This document shows, piece by piece, positions 33,401-48,400 of a stretch of 64,000 nucleotides of DNA. Below the pieces are notes generated by a model. It was not told the DNA's origin. It did no database searches and was given only the letters and a program-made list of their open reading frames with translations. Within the stretch, counting starts at the first letter, position 1; every line of letters begins with the position of its first letter. Location: contig VWZL01002043.1 in NCBI GenBank assembly GCA_013396915.1, forward strand, positions 437,813 to 501,812. The letters are read 5' to 3'. Origin of the DNA: Stercorarius parasiticus. Its lineage: Eukaryota > Chordata > Aves > Charadriiformes > Stercorariidae. Both the position numbers and the translations under genes were made by a program.

Positions 33401-36400
33401 GATCGATCAGGTTCACCAATGGTGCCTGCATATGAGACATCTGTCAGCCCTCAGGCCAGTCGCACACATATGAAGGCAGAGACCAGCGAGGATGAGCGCA
33501 AAATCCTTCTGGTACCTTTCAGACTTCTGTTTGTCTTGCTCTGTGAAGGCAGTGAAGTTTGCCTTTCTTGTATGATGCAGCAGGAGTATCTTGCTGCCTT
33601 TAAAGGCTCTTGGCTGAGCACTCTTCCCTGGACTTCTCCTCCAGGTGGTGCAGGGATGAAGAATATTGATGCGGCTTTGGACACCTCTGTCTTCCCTGAA
33701 ATAAATCATAGTTTCATATGCTGTTTGCATAAAGGTGTTCACAGTTTTAATCTTGGTAATTGTGTTATGCAGTGTGGAGTTGGTATATGGTGGCTCCTTG
33801 TGGGTTAAACCTGTCATGGCTGCAGCTGTAAACTGATGACCTGATTCTGTATTTCTCCACGCTTACATTTTCCCTTTTGTAGGCCACATAATCGGGAACT
33901 TTAAATGGTTGCTTCAAAATGATTACACCATGATGAATAAGTTAAAGCTGCTACAGCTCATTGGGCCAAAACATAACTTGGCCCCTCCCCATGTTTGCAG
34001 AATAAATACAACATTTTGTAGAAGGTTGTAGTGACGTGCTTGTTCGAAGAAAAATCAATGTGCAACAGTGTTCTGTGTAGTCCTATTATCCCCTCCCCAC
34101 AGAGGCAGTGTTGTAGATGGCAGTTACTGTACAATATTCAGTAGAAAACAGTGTTTCTTTTCTTTGAGGGAGGGGAAGTGTTTTTCACACATTAAAAGAT
34201 TCAAGATTGCTCCCCATTGCCAATTTGAAATGAGGAAGGCTAATTTCTGTGTTGTCAGGTATTTGTCCGCTGTTAGCAAAATGCATACAAATATTCCTGA
34301 GGGTGCAGAAACACTTTAGTTCCTGTTCTGTTGCACAGCTCCTTTCCAGGGTGCTCTGTAAATAGCTAACTATGTGAGGGAGAAACATTTTTAAGGAACG
34401 TCTTTACACCACCATGCCCTGTGTGTGTTTGTTAATGAAGGAAAAATAAAATTTAAAATGCTATGAACGCAACTTGGACCAAGATGATCAAGTCCCAGTG
34501 CACTTCAGCTTCACGCTGTTTAAATTTTTTTGTCTGTTTCTTTCCCTGGGGCAGAAGAAAATTGGTAGTATTGCTTCTGCTCATGTAAGAGCAGAAGACG
34601 CAGTGTCAATTAATGTAGGATTTTCCATGAATTTCTGCTGTTTATTTAATGCCCTTAGCATGTGAAGCTGAGTCTATATCAGGAGTTAATTTAAAGCTTC
34701 ACATATTCCATTCAGAAGACTAATGAACTTTGCTCATGAAATAAAAGGTAGGGGAGGATGTACGTACACTGGGGTAAGCACATACTTCTCTGAACTAGGG
34801 GTCAAAATCCTTGAGTTAAAAGGATTTGTTGTGTTCTGCTAGTTTGTCCAGTTTACTGAATTCACCACGTGAGTTCAGGGTAAACTACAAGGCAGCTGAA
34901 CTGTGGAATCACCAGTTGCATCAAATCCTGTGATCCCATGACATGTTCCATGACTGATCCATTTGACTCTGTAGCTGGTATGGAAGGGGAGCTGCTGGCA
35001 TTGCTTTTAGGATAATACCAGGACACCCACTGCTGGAAATAAAAGCAGAAAGCCAGTCCAGTAACAGAAGCGGAGCAAAACTCTTGGATCTCAGGGCACC
35101 CTTGGGAAAGTGCAGCATTGTGGGTCTGGCAGTTAACTGGAAAGCTGAAACCAGTTAAAATTTAATTAAAGCTTTTATTTTTTTTTTCTCTGTTACACAA
35201 AACCAGAACGGCTGAGGCATTTGAGGAAGTGAGCTGCAGTGTCTGTTCTCCACCTCTTGGGGTGCTCGGTTTCTCTCTCAACCTACTCCCAGGTCCCAGT
35301 TTCCACTCTGCAACAACGGATTGTGCTGTGCCAAGCCAGGGTGCATACGGGAAAGCAAATGGGGCCAGGTGCAGAGGGACAGTCTGGTATGGATGGAGTG
35401 TAGCCTACACAAGAGTTGGCACACGTGCTTGACAGGCCCCAAAATAATTTTGAGGTATATGATGAAGTGTTCCAAGTGGTGAGGGGAAAGAGATCCACAT
35501 ACTCAGAAATAATTGAGTTGGGAGGAGTAAGCACCTTTTTTGCTTAGTAGCCAAAGCTAGCAGTGTCTAAAAAGGCTTGATGCTGAACAATAAAAAAGGA
35601 ATCCTCAATAAGAAATGGTGTCCCAGAACTTGAATATAGCAGTGTGCATTGCTGTGTCAGTGCGCTTTATACCTGGGCTTGATAATGGACTAGTGTGTTT
35701 CACAAAGCCTAGGTTGAGCACAAGTTACACAGAAAAACCCTCTTCCAAAGGATGAGTTTCCATTGTCCTCTATATTTACACACACCACCTGAGTTTAAGA
35801 ATAGGGTGCTAGAGGGCAGTAGTGAAGACATAAGTATCTTGTAGGCAGTACAAAGTCTTGCCACATTAAAAACAAAACCTTTTTAACTCTGAGGGTACCC
35901 ACTTAGTTTTTCCCTTATTCTCAACTTTTTATATAAAAGGAAGGGTATGAGGAGCTGATCTCTTGTCTTTGCTGTTTCTGTTTGCACTTTCGCATAGGTT
36001 GTGCAGAATGGCTTAGATTTTGTGCCTGTTTGTGGAGGGCTTTTGATCTTAGAAGCTGATCTGAGGACCCAGGTTGATGCCCTTGAAACCAGTGCTAAGG
36101 TCAGACTAGTAAGTAACTTGCACATTTCCCTGTCCAGGACTCAGTCCAGCTGAAAGATCTGTGGAAGAAGATCTGCCATCACAACAGTGGGATGGAGTTT
36201 CAAGACCATCGCTACTGGCTGCGGACACATCCCAACTGCATTGTGGGAAAAGAGCTGGTCAACTGGCTCATCAGAAACGGGCACATAACCACAAGGTAAC
36301 TCTGATGCTTTAGGACAGCAGGTGTCTCTGTGACAGGAGGTTGTGAGTTTTAGCTGATATAGGGTACCCTAGACTGCAGAGATAGACCCCTTTGCAAGGA

Positions 36401-39400
36401 GACGAGAAAGAAAATTCAGATCTCTTCTTTACTGCCTACCAAAGCAGGTAGGGTTCTGACTCTTGTGTGACACAAAACAGGGCACAGGCAGCTTATGGGA
36501 CAAGTATCACTCAAATGTTTAGAGAATAGTGAGTGTGTTACAAAGACTGTCTAAAAATGTTTACTGATACTCCAAAGGGCAAGTCGGCCCCTGGGATCAG
36601 AGATCACTGATAGTGTTTGACAGCTAAATTTTTGGTGGGGATGGCAAGCTCTTAACCTTGTTAAGTGAGTATAAAGAATCTGGTGTATAAAACTATGCGA
36701 GAGGGGGATAAAACTGAGATGGTTCTTAAGTGTAGAGCAACAGTCCTCACTCACCAGAGATGCTCAGTGTGTATAACTCAAGCTAACAATATTGGAGGAG
36801 CACAAACAATATGTCTTAATTGTCTGCTGGAGACCTCAGCTGAGTTTAGGGTACTGGCAGTCTCTTCCATCTAGCTCTGTACTTGAATCAGTACACTCTG
36901 TTGTCTCTCCACAATATTTTAAGTAGTGTCTGGTTAAACATGGCAATGGGATATTGACGAGTCAAATAGTGCGTAGCAAATAACTCTTTCCTTTTGTAGC
37001 ATGCTTGTACCATAAACCATGTGTGTTTAGAACTAGACTTAGAAAACAATCTCTATTCTTAAACCTCCAGGGTCCAAGCCATTGCAATAGGACAAGCATT
37101 GGTTGATGGACGCTGGCTAGAATGTGTCAGTCATCATGATCAGCTCTTCAGAGATGAGTATGCTCTCTACAGACCGTTACAGGTAAAAGGAGTAAGAAAG
37201 CTATGGTTCTTGGGGTTTGGCTGCTGACTAGAATCTTTTCTAATATTGTTCTCTAGCGGTCATTGTAGGCTTTGTAAATCAGCTCTCCTGTACAGAGAAC
37301 TGGGGTTCAGGCCTTTTTCCTTAGTGGTTTAAAGCCTGAGGAAGCTGCATTTGCCCAGAAAGCTTCAGGGCTGTCCTCTGTGGAGGATGAGGTGTTACAT
37401 GTAGTGCTGCCTAAAGTGGAGGAAAGGGTCTCTAATCTAGGCTAGTGCCTCTCATGGTGGACATCCTCCATGGAGGCCTTGGAATGGCACAGTCTGTGCT
37501 TGTGGCAGCTGGCTATCGTGTGCAGAATCTAGAATCGGTGTGCTCTTACTTGTGACTGAGACACAATGGTGGTCTTCCGTTTCAAAAATCTTTCTTTAAA
37601 AACTTCCAAAGAATGGATATTTTAGATATACAGTGTTGGATCTTCTTATATATTGTATTAGTAACCTTCTTCTGATCTCCAGTGATGGCAGTTATAAAGA
37701 ATTCAGTACCTCAGGCACATGATACAAGATTGAGAGGGAGTCTTTGTCATGCCTCCCAAATAGGACTGGCTAGCTGAGGGGGAGGCAGGAAGCCAGTGAC
37801 CAGAGATGCTATCCTACCGCATTTCATTGCAGTTGAACTTGCTGAGGGGTAAGAGCAGTCACTGGCCTGAGTGTTTGGATTGTGGTTTTTTTTTTTTTAA
37901 CTTGAACAAGATGTCTCTGTTGCCTCTGTTACCTGAAAACACTCAGCTGAGAATCTTCCGTGTTATGTAGCTTCTCACAATAAACAATGGTTCATCTGTC
38001 CAATGGACCTCAGTCAGAAAGGTTGCGGCCATTAGCATCTTGTCTTCCTCGTGCATTTCAGCTCTTGGCCATAGTCACATGATTGTCCATTGAGATTGCT
38101 CTGGGCTTCATCTGGCATCCCAGCTAGTTACTAGCAAACTGAGACAGTGCAGTCCAGTTTGCCCTTATCTAGCAAGTGCTTGTGGATCCCTGTTTGTAAC
38201 TATTTGTAAGGGACTTATTCAAGGTTTAAAGCCAATTCTTGTTCTCATTTGCTGAAAACACTATCTAATCTCATTTATCCTGAACAAGTGTCAGGAGAAA
38301 CAGTGTTGTTGACACAGTTGCTTGCTGCACTTGCTGTAGCCAAAGGGATGATAGTGAGAACTGCCTCTTGAGGTGACTGGAGGCATCAGGATGGCTGATG
38401 GAAATTGCTTAGTGCTCTCTGGCACTCTAGCCGTGCTTTGTTTTGACACAGTAGCCCCAGCTAGAGCCCAACTTGTGAGTGAAACTCTTAAAGCTACTTT
38501 GGTCAGTCACAGAATTGCTCCAGTAACTTAGAATTAGCCTCCACCAAAAGCTGCATGTGCTGGTTTCTGGGCAAAGGATACGGTCATCACCCACCTTGGC
38601 TGGGGATAGGAAGCATTCAAAACTGCTTAGCTGGATGTGGTGACAGAAAATGTGCAGTAGAATAAACTTGTCGTTTAGTGCCACTTAGTCACAATTTGTG
38701 GGGAGGTGGGGAGGAGGCAGAGACGAAGCAATGTGGGAAGTGTAAAGAAATACTTGTTTCCTGTGCCAAAGAGTTCCTATTTCATACCAAGGGGGGTGGC
38801 TCTATGACTAACCTGGCTCAGCCCACTGAGAGTATCCTCTGATTTTTAAAATGTCTGATCTGCATTTGTAGCAGGTTGCTTTATAAGACTGATTAATATT
38901 TCAGCAGGGCGCTGCACTTAAACACCTTTTTTTCTTCCTTGTCTTCTAGAGCACAGAGTTCTCAGAAACCCCATCTCCAGACAGTGACTCTGTGAACTCT
39001 GTAGAGGGGCACTCCGAGCCATCCTGGTTCAAAGACATCAAGTTTGATGACAGTGACACAGAGCAGATTGCTGATGAAGGAGAAGATAACTTAGCCAGTG
39101 AGTTTCACCTGAGTCTTGTTCTCACTCTGCCTTCTCCCTGTTATCCCCAGTCCTTCAGGACATAGTAGTTTAACCATGTCTTGCTTTATGTGTGTGTGTG
39201 TTTGTGTGTGTGTGTGCATGGGGCTGTAAGGATCTAAGCAAACTATAACCTAGCTGGTCCTCCTGTTTCTTACAATGGATACAGTATTTTGTATTTAGTG
39301 GACCTGGTAGAGCTTCATACTTCCAATGGAGGAGAAGCATGTAAATTGCTGCCTTCTGTTTCTCAGGCAGACTTCTGCTTGATTTGGGCCCTATAGTAAT

Positions 39401-42400
39401 GCACTAAAGAATGCCCAATATGTCAGCATGCACACATGAAGATAAGATTAGAACTATGAAAATACTGTATTCCTGTAGTATTGCACACTGGTCTTTGTGT
39501 TAAAGACAATTTTTCTCCTCTCCAATACCCACCCTCATGATACCCATTTGAACCCTTCTCCTCCCTGTATCTTCCCCCTTACCCAACACTAAAAGACTCC
39601 GCCAGCCCTAGCAAGCGCACTTCAGTCAGCAGCTTCCAGTCCACAATGGACAGTGATTCAGCCGCCTCCATCAGCCTGAACGTGGAGCTGGACAACGTGA
39701 ACTTCCATATCAAGAAGCACTCCAAGTACCCACATGTGCCCCCTCACCCTGCCGACCAAAAAGGTATGAGGTAGTCACCAGCTGGAGTTGCACATGATGG
39801 AGAGCTGGGCCCTAATAATACTGACCTGTTTAGACACTACTTTTGTAGCTGTCTTACAGAGGGGGAAATACCATATTTAGCTGGCACTGGCTTGCAGTTT
39901 TGATGTGCTCACCTCTGAGGAGGCTCAGTAGAACTGTTGAAACACCTTCTCTGCAGAGTGTGTAACTTCCCCTGTGACTTTCTCTTTGCAATTGAAGCAA
40001 AGTCTCCTGTCCATACATAATGGGGCAGATCCACATAGACAGTTTCTGGCTAACTGGGGTGGAAAAATAGCCTGTGGATAAACCAGTTTGATATGTGTCT
40101 CTACAGTTTGAGATTAAGCTGGAAAAGCAAGCAAGAAAAAAAAACCAAACAACAAACAAACAAAATTAACTTGGAATAGCTCTGTGCTGACTTCTAATTG
40201 CACCTTAGTAAGGTTACATTTGACAGAAGAATCTCACTGATGAGCAATAAGGCCTAACTTAATCCATATATGTAACATTTGTTCAGAAGAAAATGCCCAC
40301 TTAAGCGAAGCAGGAGGAAATCAAATACTCAGTGTTGAAGACTTCTTTTGGAAGGCTTTTTTTTTTCTTTTCCTAAATAAGTACTAAATTGAAAAACTCT
40401 AAGCAAGATCCTTATGACAAAAAATAATGTGCCTGCCTGTTGACAACTGCATTCTCCAAATTGGACGAGGGCTGACTGAAACCAGGGCTTGCCACTGGCT
40501 TGGGTCTAGTATATTCTAGTTGCTTTACGTGCTGGGTGGCAATTGATGTCTTTGGTCTGCTTCCTCACCTAAGGTTACATCAGCTTTGTAGACTTCTATC
40601 TTTGGCTGCTTCTAAGGAGTTTCTTATTCTTAATTATTATTTCACCCCATCCCTTCAGTATTTCCAACTTTAAAAGATGATCCAGTGTTAAATAATTTGG
40701 ACTCCTCTTAATGAACTAATCCCTTTATTAAAGTCTAACAGATCTCTTCTCTTGTTGTGAATCAGAATGCAAGACTTATGCTTGCATAGAGATCGCATTT
40801 TCTGAAACTGTGAAAGGGTCACTGAAGAGTGTGAGGGGTGAGAACTAGTCACAGCTGACTTTCAAGGTATGCTAGACATGGGAGAGTGAGTGAGGCAAAT
40901 TAGAGGGTGTGTTTGTCAGTGCCTATTGTAGTCACCTTTTGTTATTTACTAAGAATATGTCTAGAAGAAGGGAAATCTAACTGCTTATTTTTCCCCCAAA
41001 GAGAGGATCAGAGCAGACTTGAAGTTTGAGTTGATGTCAGCTGACTCAATGGTAGGGACTGGTTGTCAGCACTGCTGACACCAGCTCGTTATTCATAGAG
41101 TCATAGAATGGTTCAGGTTAGAAGGGACCTTAAAGATTAACTAGTTCCAACCCCCCCTGCCATGGGCAGGGACACCTGCCACTAGACCAGGCTGCTCAAA
41201 GCCCCATCCAGCCTGGTCTTGAACACTTCCAGGGATGGGGATGGTTGTTTCCAGCTCATGCTCTAATAAAATGAAAAGCTAATGCATCTACAGAGAAAGA
41301 AAGGTGTGGAGAGGGAGAATATATCGATGAATTCCCTTTAGGAGGGAGGGATGCTGGATTAAGTGAGCTTGAAATAGGCCCAGGTGTGCTGCAGTGTCCT
41401 ATGAATTTACAGCTGTAGCAGGTTGATCTTTATCAGTGTGTGTTGGCAGAAAAACAGGCAGTAGTCAGTTTGGCTCTGGTCAGTGTTAAAGGGCTTGTAG
41501 AGTGATAGTCCTGGCTTCAGACATATCTGAGTCTTTATCTCCTTATACAAAAAACAGTACATGATGAAGGGGAAACATAAGAGAGCCTACCTCTCTCGGA
41601 AACTGTTGACCAAATCAAGGCTTCTCATAGCCAGAACTGAAGCTCTTGTGAGACAGATTTTGATGATGGAGAGCTCAAAGAAGACCAGCAGAAAAGGCAA
41701 GTGGTGAGGGGACTTGAAAGGAGAGAGAGACTTCTGCCTTTGAATTGTATACGTTGGCAGCACTCTGCTATCTTTTGTGTATCTCTGCTGACTGATGTTT
41801 GTTATCTTTTCCTGAAATGTGTGGTCTCTTAAGCAGGTTATTCTGTAGGAGTGTAATTCATAGTAGAAAACTGGGAACAATTACTTTTAGTAGAATGGAT
41901 TTCCCTTGAGGGGAAAGTATCAGTAATATGCCTAGAACGGGTATAGGGTGGAGGTGTGCACCATTAAAGTGCACTGTGGAAAGGTAGGTATTATCCTGCC
42001 TACAGTTTTTTGAAAAATCTGTATCCTCTGCAAATACAGAGGACTTACTGTACATCTTTTTTTGTTTCCTGGCATGAGAGTCTCTAGAGGAAAGACCAAA
42101 CCAGGGAGCAACTAGTTAAAATGAATGACAATGTGTTGAATAGCAAGGCATGCTTCTTAGCAATAGGGAGACTGAAATTTTGTAGGTACTTAGATGTTTG
42201 TTAATCAAGGCCTTCAAAAATTAGGTGGGACAAAATGCTACAGTGCATACTGCAGTCCCTGGAGTAGTGAAATGGATGACTTCTAAAACTTGGTTCTGGA
42301 AATACTAAAGTTGGAGTGCAAAGACTTTGGTCTTGTGTTCCTGATTAATCCTGGCTATATTCAATGAAAGATGCCTTCCAGGGTGTTACAGAGTATTGCA

Positions 42401-45400
42401 ATGATTAGACAGCCAAGGCTCTAGATAGTTAAGCTTCTACATAAAATAGGACATGGTTATTTTAAGAATGGAGTACTGTAGTCAGTCGGCGATGTGGTGT
42501 GTTTATTGCTGTCAGGGGTCAGTAACTTCCCTGTGACCATTATGGACACGTGTATTTGGCTTGATTTCATTGGAACTGTCTTTTGTCCTTAGACTGGATG
42601 ACAGTGACTTAATTTTCTGTGAAATAATGAAGTAAAACTGAAGATCACACCCACCTTTTGAGGCTAGTAACTCAATTTCCTCACAACTGTGTAAATTACA
42701 GTCATTGGGGAAGGACTAGCAGGACAAAACATCAGTGCTAGAAGTGCAGGTCAACTTTGATCTAAGCGGTTAGTGGGTTTCTTCAAATGATTAAGGGATA
42801 TGCAATTTCCAGTAGTCACAGAGGTCAGCTGCTTTGAAGCAACAGCCTGTGATATACTGTGTTTTAGAACAGAGTGGTTTGTATATAGTCCGAGTCTAAC
42901 GGCAGGACTTCTTGTGATGTTATAGGCTGACTAATGTCTGGTGTGTTTCCATGAAATTGTAGTGACTCCAAGTTAGCTGGCTTGTAATATCTTACAAGTG
43001 AGTATAGTGACTCATTTATAGTATCATCTGCCTGAAGACAATGGTACTTTATAGCGTGTATCAAAATGGGAAACAAATAAGATTGTTTTCTGCATTTAAA
43101 CTGAGAGAAGAGATTAAGTGACTTATTTTAAATGTGGGTTTTATTTGCTGTTTTTTTGAAGAGATACAGTTATCAGTATGGGAAACTTTTATTTTCTAAA
43201 TGTCTTTGCAGCCAGATATCCTTGATCCTGATAGCAGGTATTTAGGGTAGTTAGTTTTTGATGCCTGCATCTAGTTAGGAGGGGGAAAGAGAAGAGGATC
43301 TGAGTAACCACAACACAGTTCCTTATCACCATTGCTTGCCAAGGCTTAGTGCGCTGTTGCCAGGAGCCCTTTTAGTGCACCTTCTTTTGAGAAGGTGCAC
43401 CTCAGTCTTCAGTGGATATCTGTGGATGTAGCCTTATTTGTGTATCTAGAGGAAAAGCTGTAGTTGCTGGCCAGTCTGTTATGATGTTTAACCAGAGAAA
43501 TCTGTAAGGTGTATAAAATCTCCTGGTTTCCACTGGAGACCTGTGAATTTCTGTGTGCATTGTGGTATTTGCTTCCAATGATGCCCTTGAATATCAGGCT
43601 TAGGAATTTGTATGTTCTGGAGCGGTGTTTTTCGGTTTTTTACTTTGTTGTTTTGTTTTGCTGAAGCTGTTTGGGGGAGCTGGTAAGATAGTCTCTTGAT
43701 AGCTAACTGCTTACAGACAAGGCTACAAAATATGCTACAGGAACCTCCCCCCCCCGCCCCCATCCAGCATTCTGTGGAGCGTGATGCATGTAGGGATGAT
43801 GTGAGGTACAAAATGTGTGTTAGCCACTCTCACCATCTCAAACTCACACCTATGGGTGTGTTATCTGTCCAGTTTAGGAAGAGGCATGGTATCTTACCTT
43901 GTCAGGAACTTCCCCTGGGGCACAATGGGAAGCAAAGCTGTAGGATGTGAAGCTGTACTGCAAGAGAAGCGTTCCTGGTTCGGAGGTGCCACCTGTGTTT
44001 TTGTTCAGAGCATAACTAAGGTTAGGTTTCAGGTGGAGTTAACTCCTGCCTTGCCATGCCAGTCAGGGATGTGTGTCAGACATAATTTGAGTGTTCACAG
44101 TAAGAGCTGCTGCCCCGAGGCTGTTGCAAGGTGGCGAGGGATGGATGTGCTAGTGTAAATGCTCATGTTTAGGTACAACATCACATGACTTTCTCTAGGT
44201 AGTCTGTGAGGCTGTGGGTGAATGAATGCTGAGGGTGAGCTGGCTTTCATCAAGCAGTAGGTTGCTTGTAGTGCTAAACACTTCATCTAAGCAACAGATG
44301 AAGGGAATCTGCAAATAACCACCAAGCTGCAAAGGAGGCTTGCAACTTCTCTTTGGTACATTGATCGCTTATTGAGTATCTGTTTGCACACTGGCCAACT
44401 GCAGACAGGCTCAGATTTTTAAACTAGTGGTATGTAAGGGGTCTCCTGAGTGCTGCTGTTGAGAGACCTGTGATTGCTTGTGTCCTGTCAACTTTCTGTT
44501 TCTGTTGGTGTCTGAAAGCTGCCTGGCTTTGTGTTCTGTTTGTGGCAGTAGGTCAGGACCATTCTTGGGAAAGGTGATAAAGGGTTAGCTTTGGACTTTG
44601 GATCATCATGCTGTATACGTAATTGGGGTATCGCTTTTGTTTTTCCCACTGTCCAATCCCTTTTTGTAGAAGCAAGGGACCAACTAAAGGCATAACAAGC
44701 TAGTGGCCTCTGGAGAAAACAAACTTTTTGTAGGCAGCCAGCCTGCATGAGAGGTCAAAATCTAGCAAGCTAAACAAATGTAGTAGATGGAGCTTCATCC
44801 CGTTTCCTGTATGTGAAGTGATATATAACTCTTGCTTTCCTTTGTTACTGGGAGTTCATCTCTGTCAGCATGGATTCCTCAAAACACTGTGAACTGTTTT
44901 AGACTTTAGACTTCTAGCTCTGGAGAGGCAGGCTGTCTTATGTTTTCTTCACTGTGTAAGATAAATCTTATAGCTGCTCTCTCCCTCAGTCTGAGATACT
45001 TCATTGGAGTCTGAGAGCAAAATAGCTTCTGAAGCTGCGTTTTTAGAGCAGAGGAGGCTGTTCCCTGTCTGGACGTTCCCTGTCTGGACATTCCCATGGT
45101 GTCTGCTCTCAGCTTAACACATTTGTATTCAGATCTAGAAAAGCGTGGCGTGGGTCAATTGGAAAACCAAACTCTTAACTCGTAGTTCAGTCTTTGCTCA
45201 TGTCTACTTTGTTTTGTTTCTTTACAGTAATAAGTACTGTTTTCTTGTCATCTTAGAACTTTTTGATAGAACAAGAATGAGAGGATATTCTTGTCTTGAC
45301 CACTCATCAAGCTGTTGCTAAATTGGTGACTAAACGCTTAGATGAGTAATGCTGCTGCTTCTGGTGTGGGCGTGTACATTGTAATTATATGGGCGCACCA

Positions 45401-48400
45401 GTGTAACCTGTCATTTTTTTTTTGTCTCCGCCTATCTCCCTCTTCTCTCTTCTTTCAGAGTACTTGAATCCTGAAAACGGAGGGCAGCAGATGTTCTCTA
45501 TAAGTGATGCTTTTATTAAAGGTAAGGAGAAACTTCAAATGTTGCTGTTGTGCAGTTTTAATATTTTAATATGGCATTGACCCTTTAGAAATATTTGCTT
45601 GACAGTAAATCTAAACTTATTTGTGGCAAAACTGATACATAAACTATACTCTAACTTTTTTGAATGCACTTTCAAGCTTAAATTTCTTTCACTTATCAGA
45701 TTTCTTCATTCAAAAGCACTCAAAGGAAAAAGCTTTTACTCTTTTCTTTTTTTAAATAAGTGTAAGTGGCAAGTCTGTTCACAACTTCCCTACCCACAAA
45801 CTTATGTAAGAGACACTGATTTTAACTTTCCGTGCAAGCAAATGGAGATGTGATATGATTAAGTGTACTGTTTCTACAGAGTATCTTAAAGCTTCATCTC
45901 TTAATTCTTTCTGGGTTTCCTGTCATCGCCACCACTTCTACTTCTGAAATGAAAGGCCATTAGATGCAGTTGTGAGGTTTAAAACCCTTCCAATATCGTG
46001 GCAAGGCGCACGTGTTAGCTTTTTTTTCTCCCAGTTAATGGTGTTGATTTTGGTGAGCTCGTAAGAGGAGGAAATAAGAAGGAAACCCAAGTGTCTGTGC
46101 AGACAGAAAAATGAAGTCTTTGATTAAACTGATGCTTAGTTTTTAACTGAACTTTTGCAGGACAAAGAAAAGGGGAAAACCCAAGGTAACTTCTCTTAAT
46201 CCTCTACACAGCTAATTTTGGGTATGGAGCATCTGGAAGAAGTTAATTGTTGTTCTTAAAGAGTCTTTTTTCAGTAGTCCTGCTCAGATTACTATTGTAT
46301 AAGGATTTCGCTGTTGTATCATGAGCTCTGAGGAGTTTTAAGCTTGACCTCTGAAGGCTTACATACTTGCTGATGAAAATTTGTACAGTACTAGCATAAA
46401 TTACTTATAATATAGTCAGCCATTATGAGAATGGGGAAGTTTGTAACTTCCCTCTATAGTATTATACCACCTGTGTGGGTGATAACCTAGTAGCTCTTTC
46501 AAAGCACAGAAAACTCCGCTGAAATAACCTCTGATCTTCGTATACTGGCAGAGAACAGTTCTAAGGAGTTACTACAAAATATAGTCATTGAAAGTGACAG
46601 GCTCCCTCCAAGTGAGGACTCTCTTTTCCTGTTGAAACATGCTTTCTCCTTCCAAAATCAGAAAGGGCTATAGTTCATACTGTCATTTAGGATTAAAAAA
46701 GTTGTATTCAGTGGGTACATTCTTCATTGGCATGCTGTTTATTGTAGCGGAGAGATACCTGTGTATGTGATGGTTAGGTGGATGGAGGTGAGAAGATGTG
46801 CTGAGATCTTTTAAAAAGCTTGAGCCACTTTCTTCTCAGAAGATCCTTGAGAATTCTGTGGTATTAAATGCTGTGACCTGACAGCTCCGTCTGCACTGAG
46901 CAGCAAAGAGGTGCTGTGTGGGATTGGGGCTGGAAGTCGCATAAAGGTTCAAAAGTCTGACATATGAATTGGTGGCACAGCATTTCTTAAAAATATGTTT
47001 GGGAGATGTGCTAAACAAAGCCTTTACAAAGATATTTTTGGTGCTTATGCTGCAGCCTGAATGAAATAACTAGATCTTTTAATGTAACCTATACATAGAT
47101 GTCTCCAAATCAGGAGCTTTTTGTGGATCACATTAGTGCCTTTGACCAATGTTTGAATTCTAAAAGGCATTATGACTACGTATTATGAACATACACAATA
47201 TTTGGATTTTGCTGCTTATAGGCAAAACTGAGGAGTGAGCTATTTTTTTTTTCCTTGTCTCAACAAACTTCATAACAATTCAATTCCAGAAGAGAAAACA
47301 TTCTGCTATATACTAGCAGTACAAGAATCTTAATAGCTCACTTTACCTTTGTACGCTCACCACTGTTATACTCAATACTGTTTGCTGCATCATGTTACCG
47401 TGAAGCCTAGCTGAAACTCCGTATTTCAAGAGGCTTAGACTTATACTTTAGTAATTTCTTTCCTTTTCAAAGTAGCCTTTCAGAAAGACACAGGCATTCA
47501 ACTGTGACCTTATATTAACACGGTTTGTTTGTCTCTTGCAGAGTCGTTATTCAACAGAAGGGTGGAGGAGAAGTCCAAAGAACTGTTTTTCACGCCTCTA
47601 GGCTGGCACCACAGCAATCTGGATCTGTTGAGAGAAGAGAATGGGGAGAAACAAGCCATGGAAAGGCTGCTGTAAGAAACATGTAGAAAATGGAATTTGC
47701 GTATCTTGAGTAAAAATTCCTGAAGCCCCTGTATTCCACCAACTTTCAGTGGAACTTGATCTACAGTGGACAATGCAAGGGACTAATCTGCATTAAGAAA
47801 ACAGCATTTTTACAGTATCTTTTGATTGCCTTTTTTTTTCCCCTGTGACTTTTATATATTGAAGTACAGGACCAGAGTTGACTGTAGAACGTTCTAGGCA
47901 GCTGTTCCTTCAGAGGTCTTCCTGCACTGTAAATGTTAAGAAATTTACTTCTAAATGGGATTTTAACTAATCGCTGCTCTGTATTTTTCTCACAAGAAAT
48001 CTTTGTTTTGCCTTTTTTCCAGGTCTGCTAATCACAACCACATGATGGCACTGCTTCAGCAGCTTCTGTACAATGAGTCCCTGTCACTCTCCTGGAGGGA
48101 TATCATTGTACCTGTGGTCTGCCAGGTAGTTCAAACTGTACGGCCTGATGTCAAGAACAGAGATGATGACATGGATATCCGCCAGTTTGTCCACATCAAA
48201 AAAGTAAGTTTCAGACAGTGGATGTAGGGAAACAAAAGGATGCAGTTTCTGGCAGCACCCCTTGTTTGAAGAGAAGAGTCCCGTTCCCACTGCCCCCAGC
48301 ATATTCAGTGGTGTAACTGGCCAGCGTGGCCTTTGGATAAGGTGGGGTTCTAGAAAAAGTTGCACAGAAGGACCTTTACATCCTGTGAAAGGTGCTTTAA

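Larger units (their letters stand above)
39764..45458 (+). other. PIKFYVE: PIKFYVE intron 12 (5.7 kb)
   Basis: Its first bases read Gly-Met-Arg-stop in the exon 12 frame. It carries a CAAA-type tract at 40133-40165, a CR1 fragment at 41092-41241, and a C-run at 43746-43761. Open frames on both strands near 43500-44160 resemble no known protein. Confidence 0.9.

Noticed and set aside
33512..33808. Open extension of exon 8 into intron 8
   Set aside because: Exon 9 joins in frame and matches the DEP domain; the extension looks like non-coding sequence.
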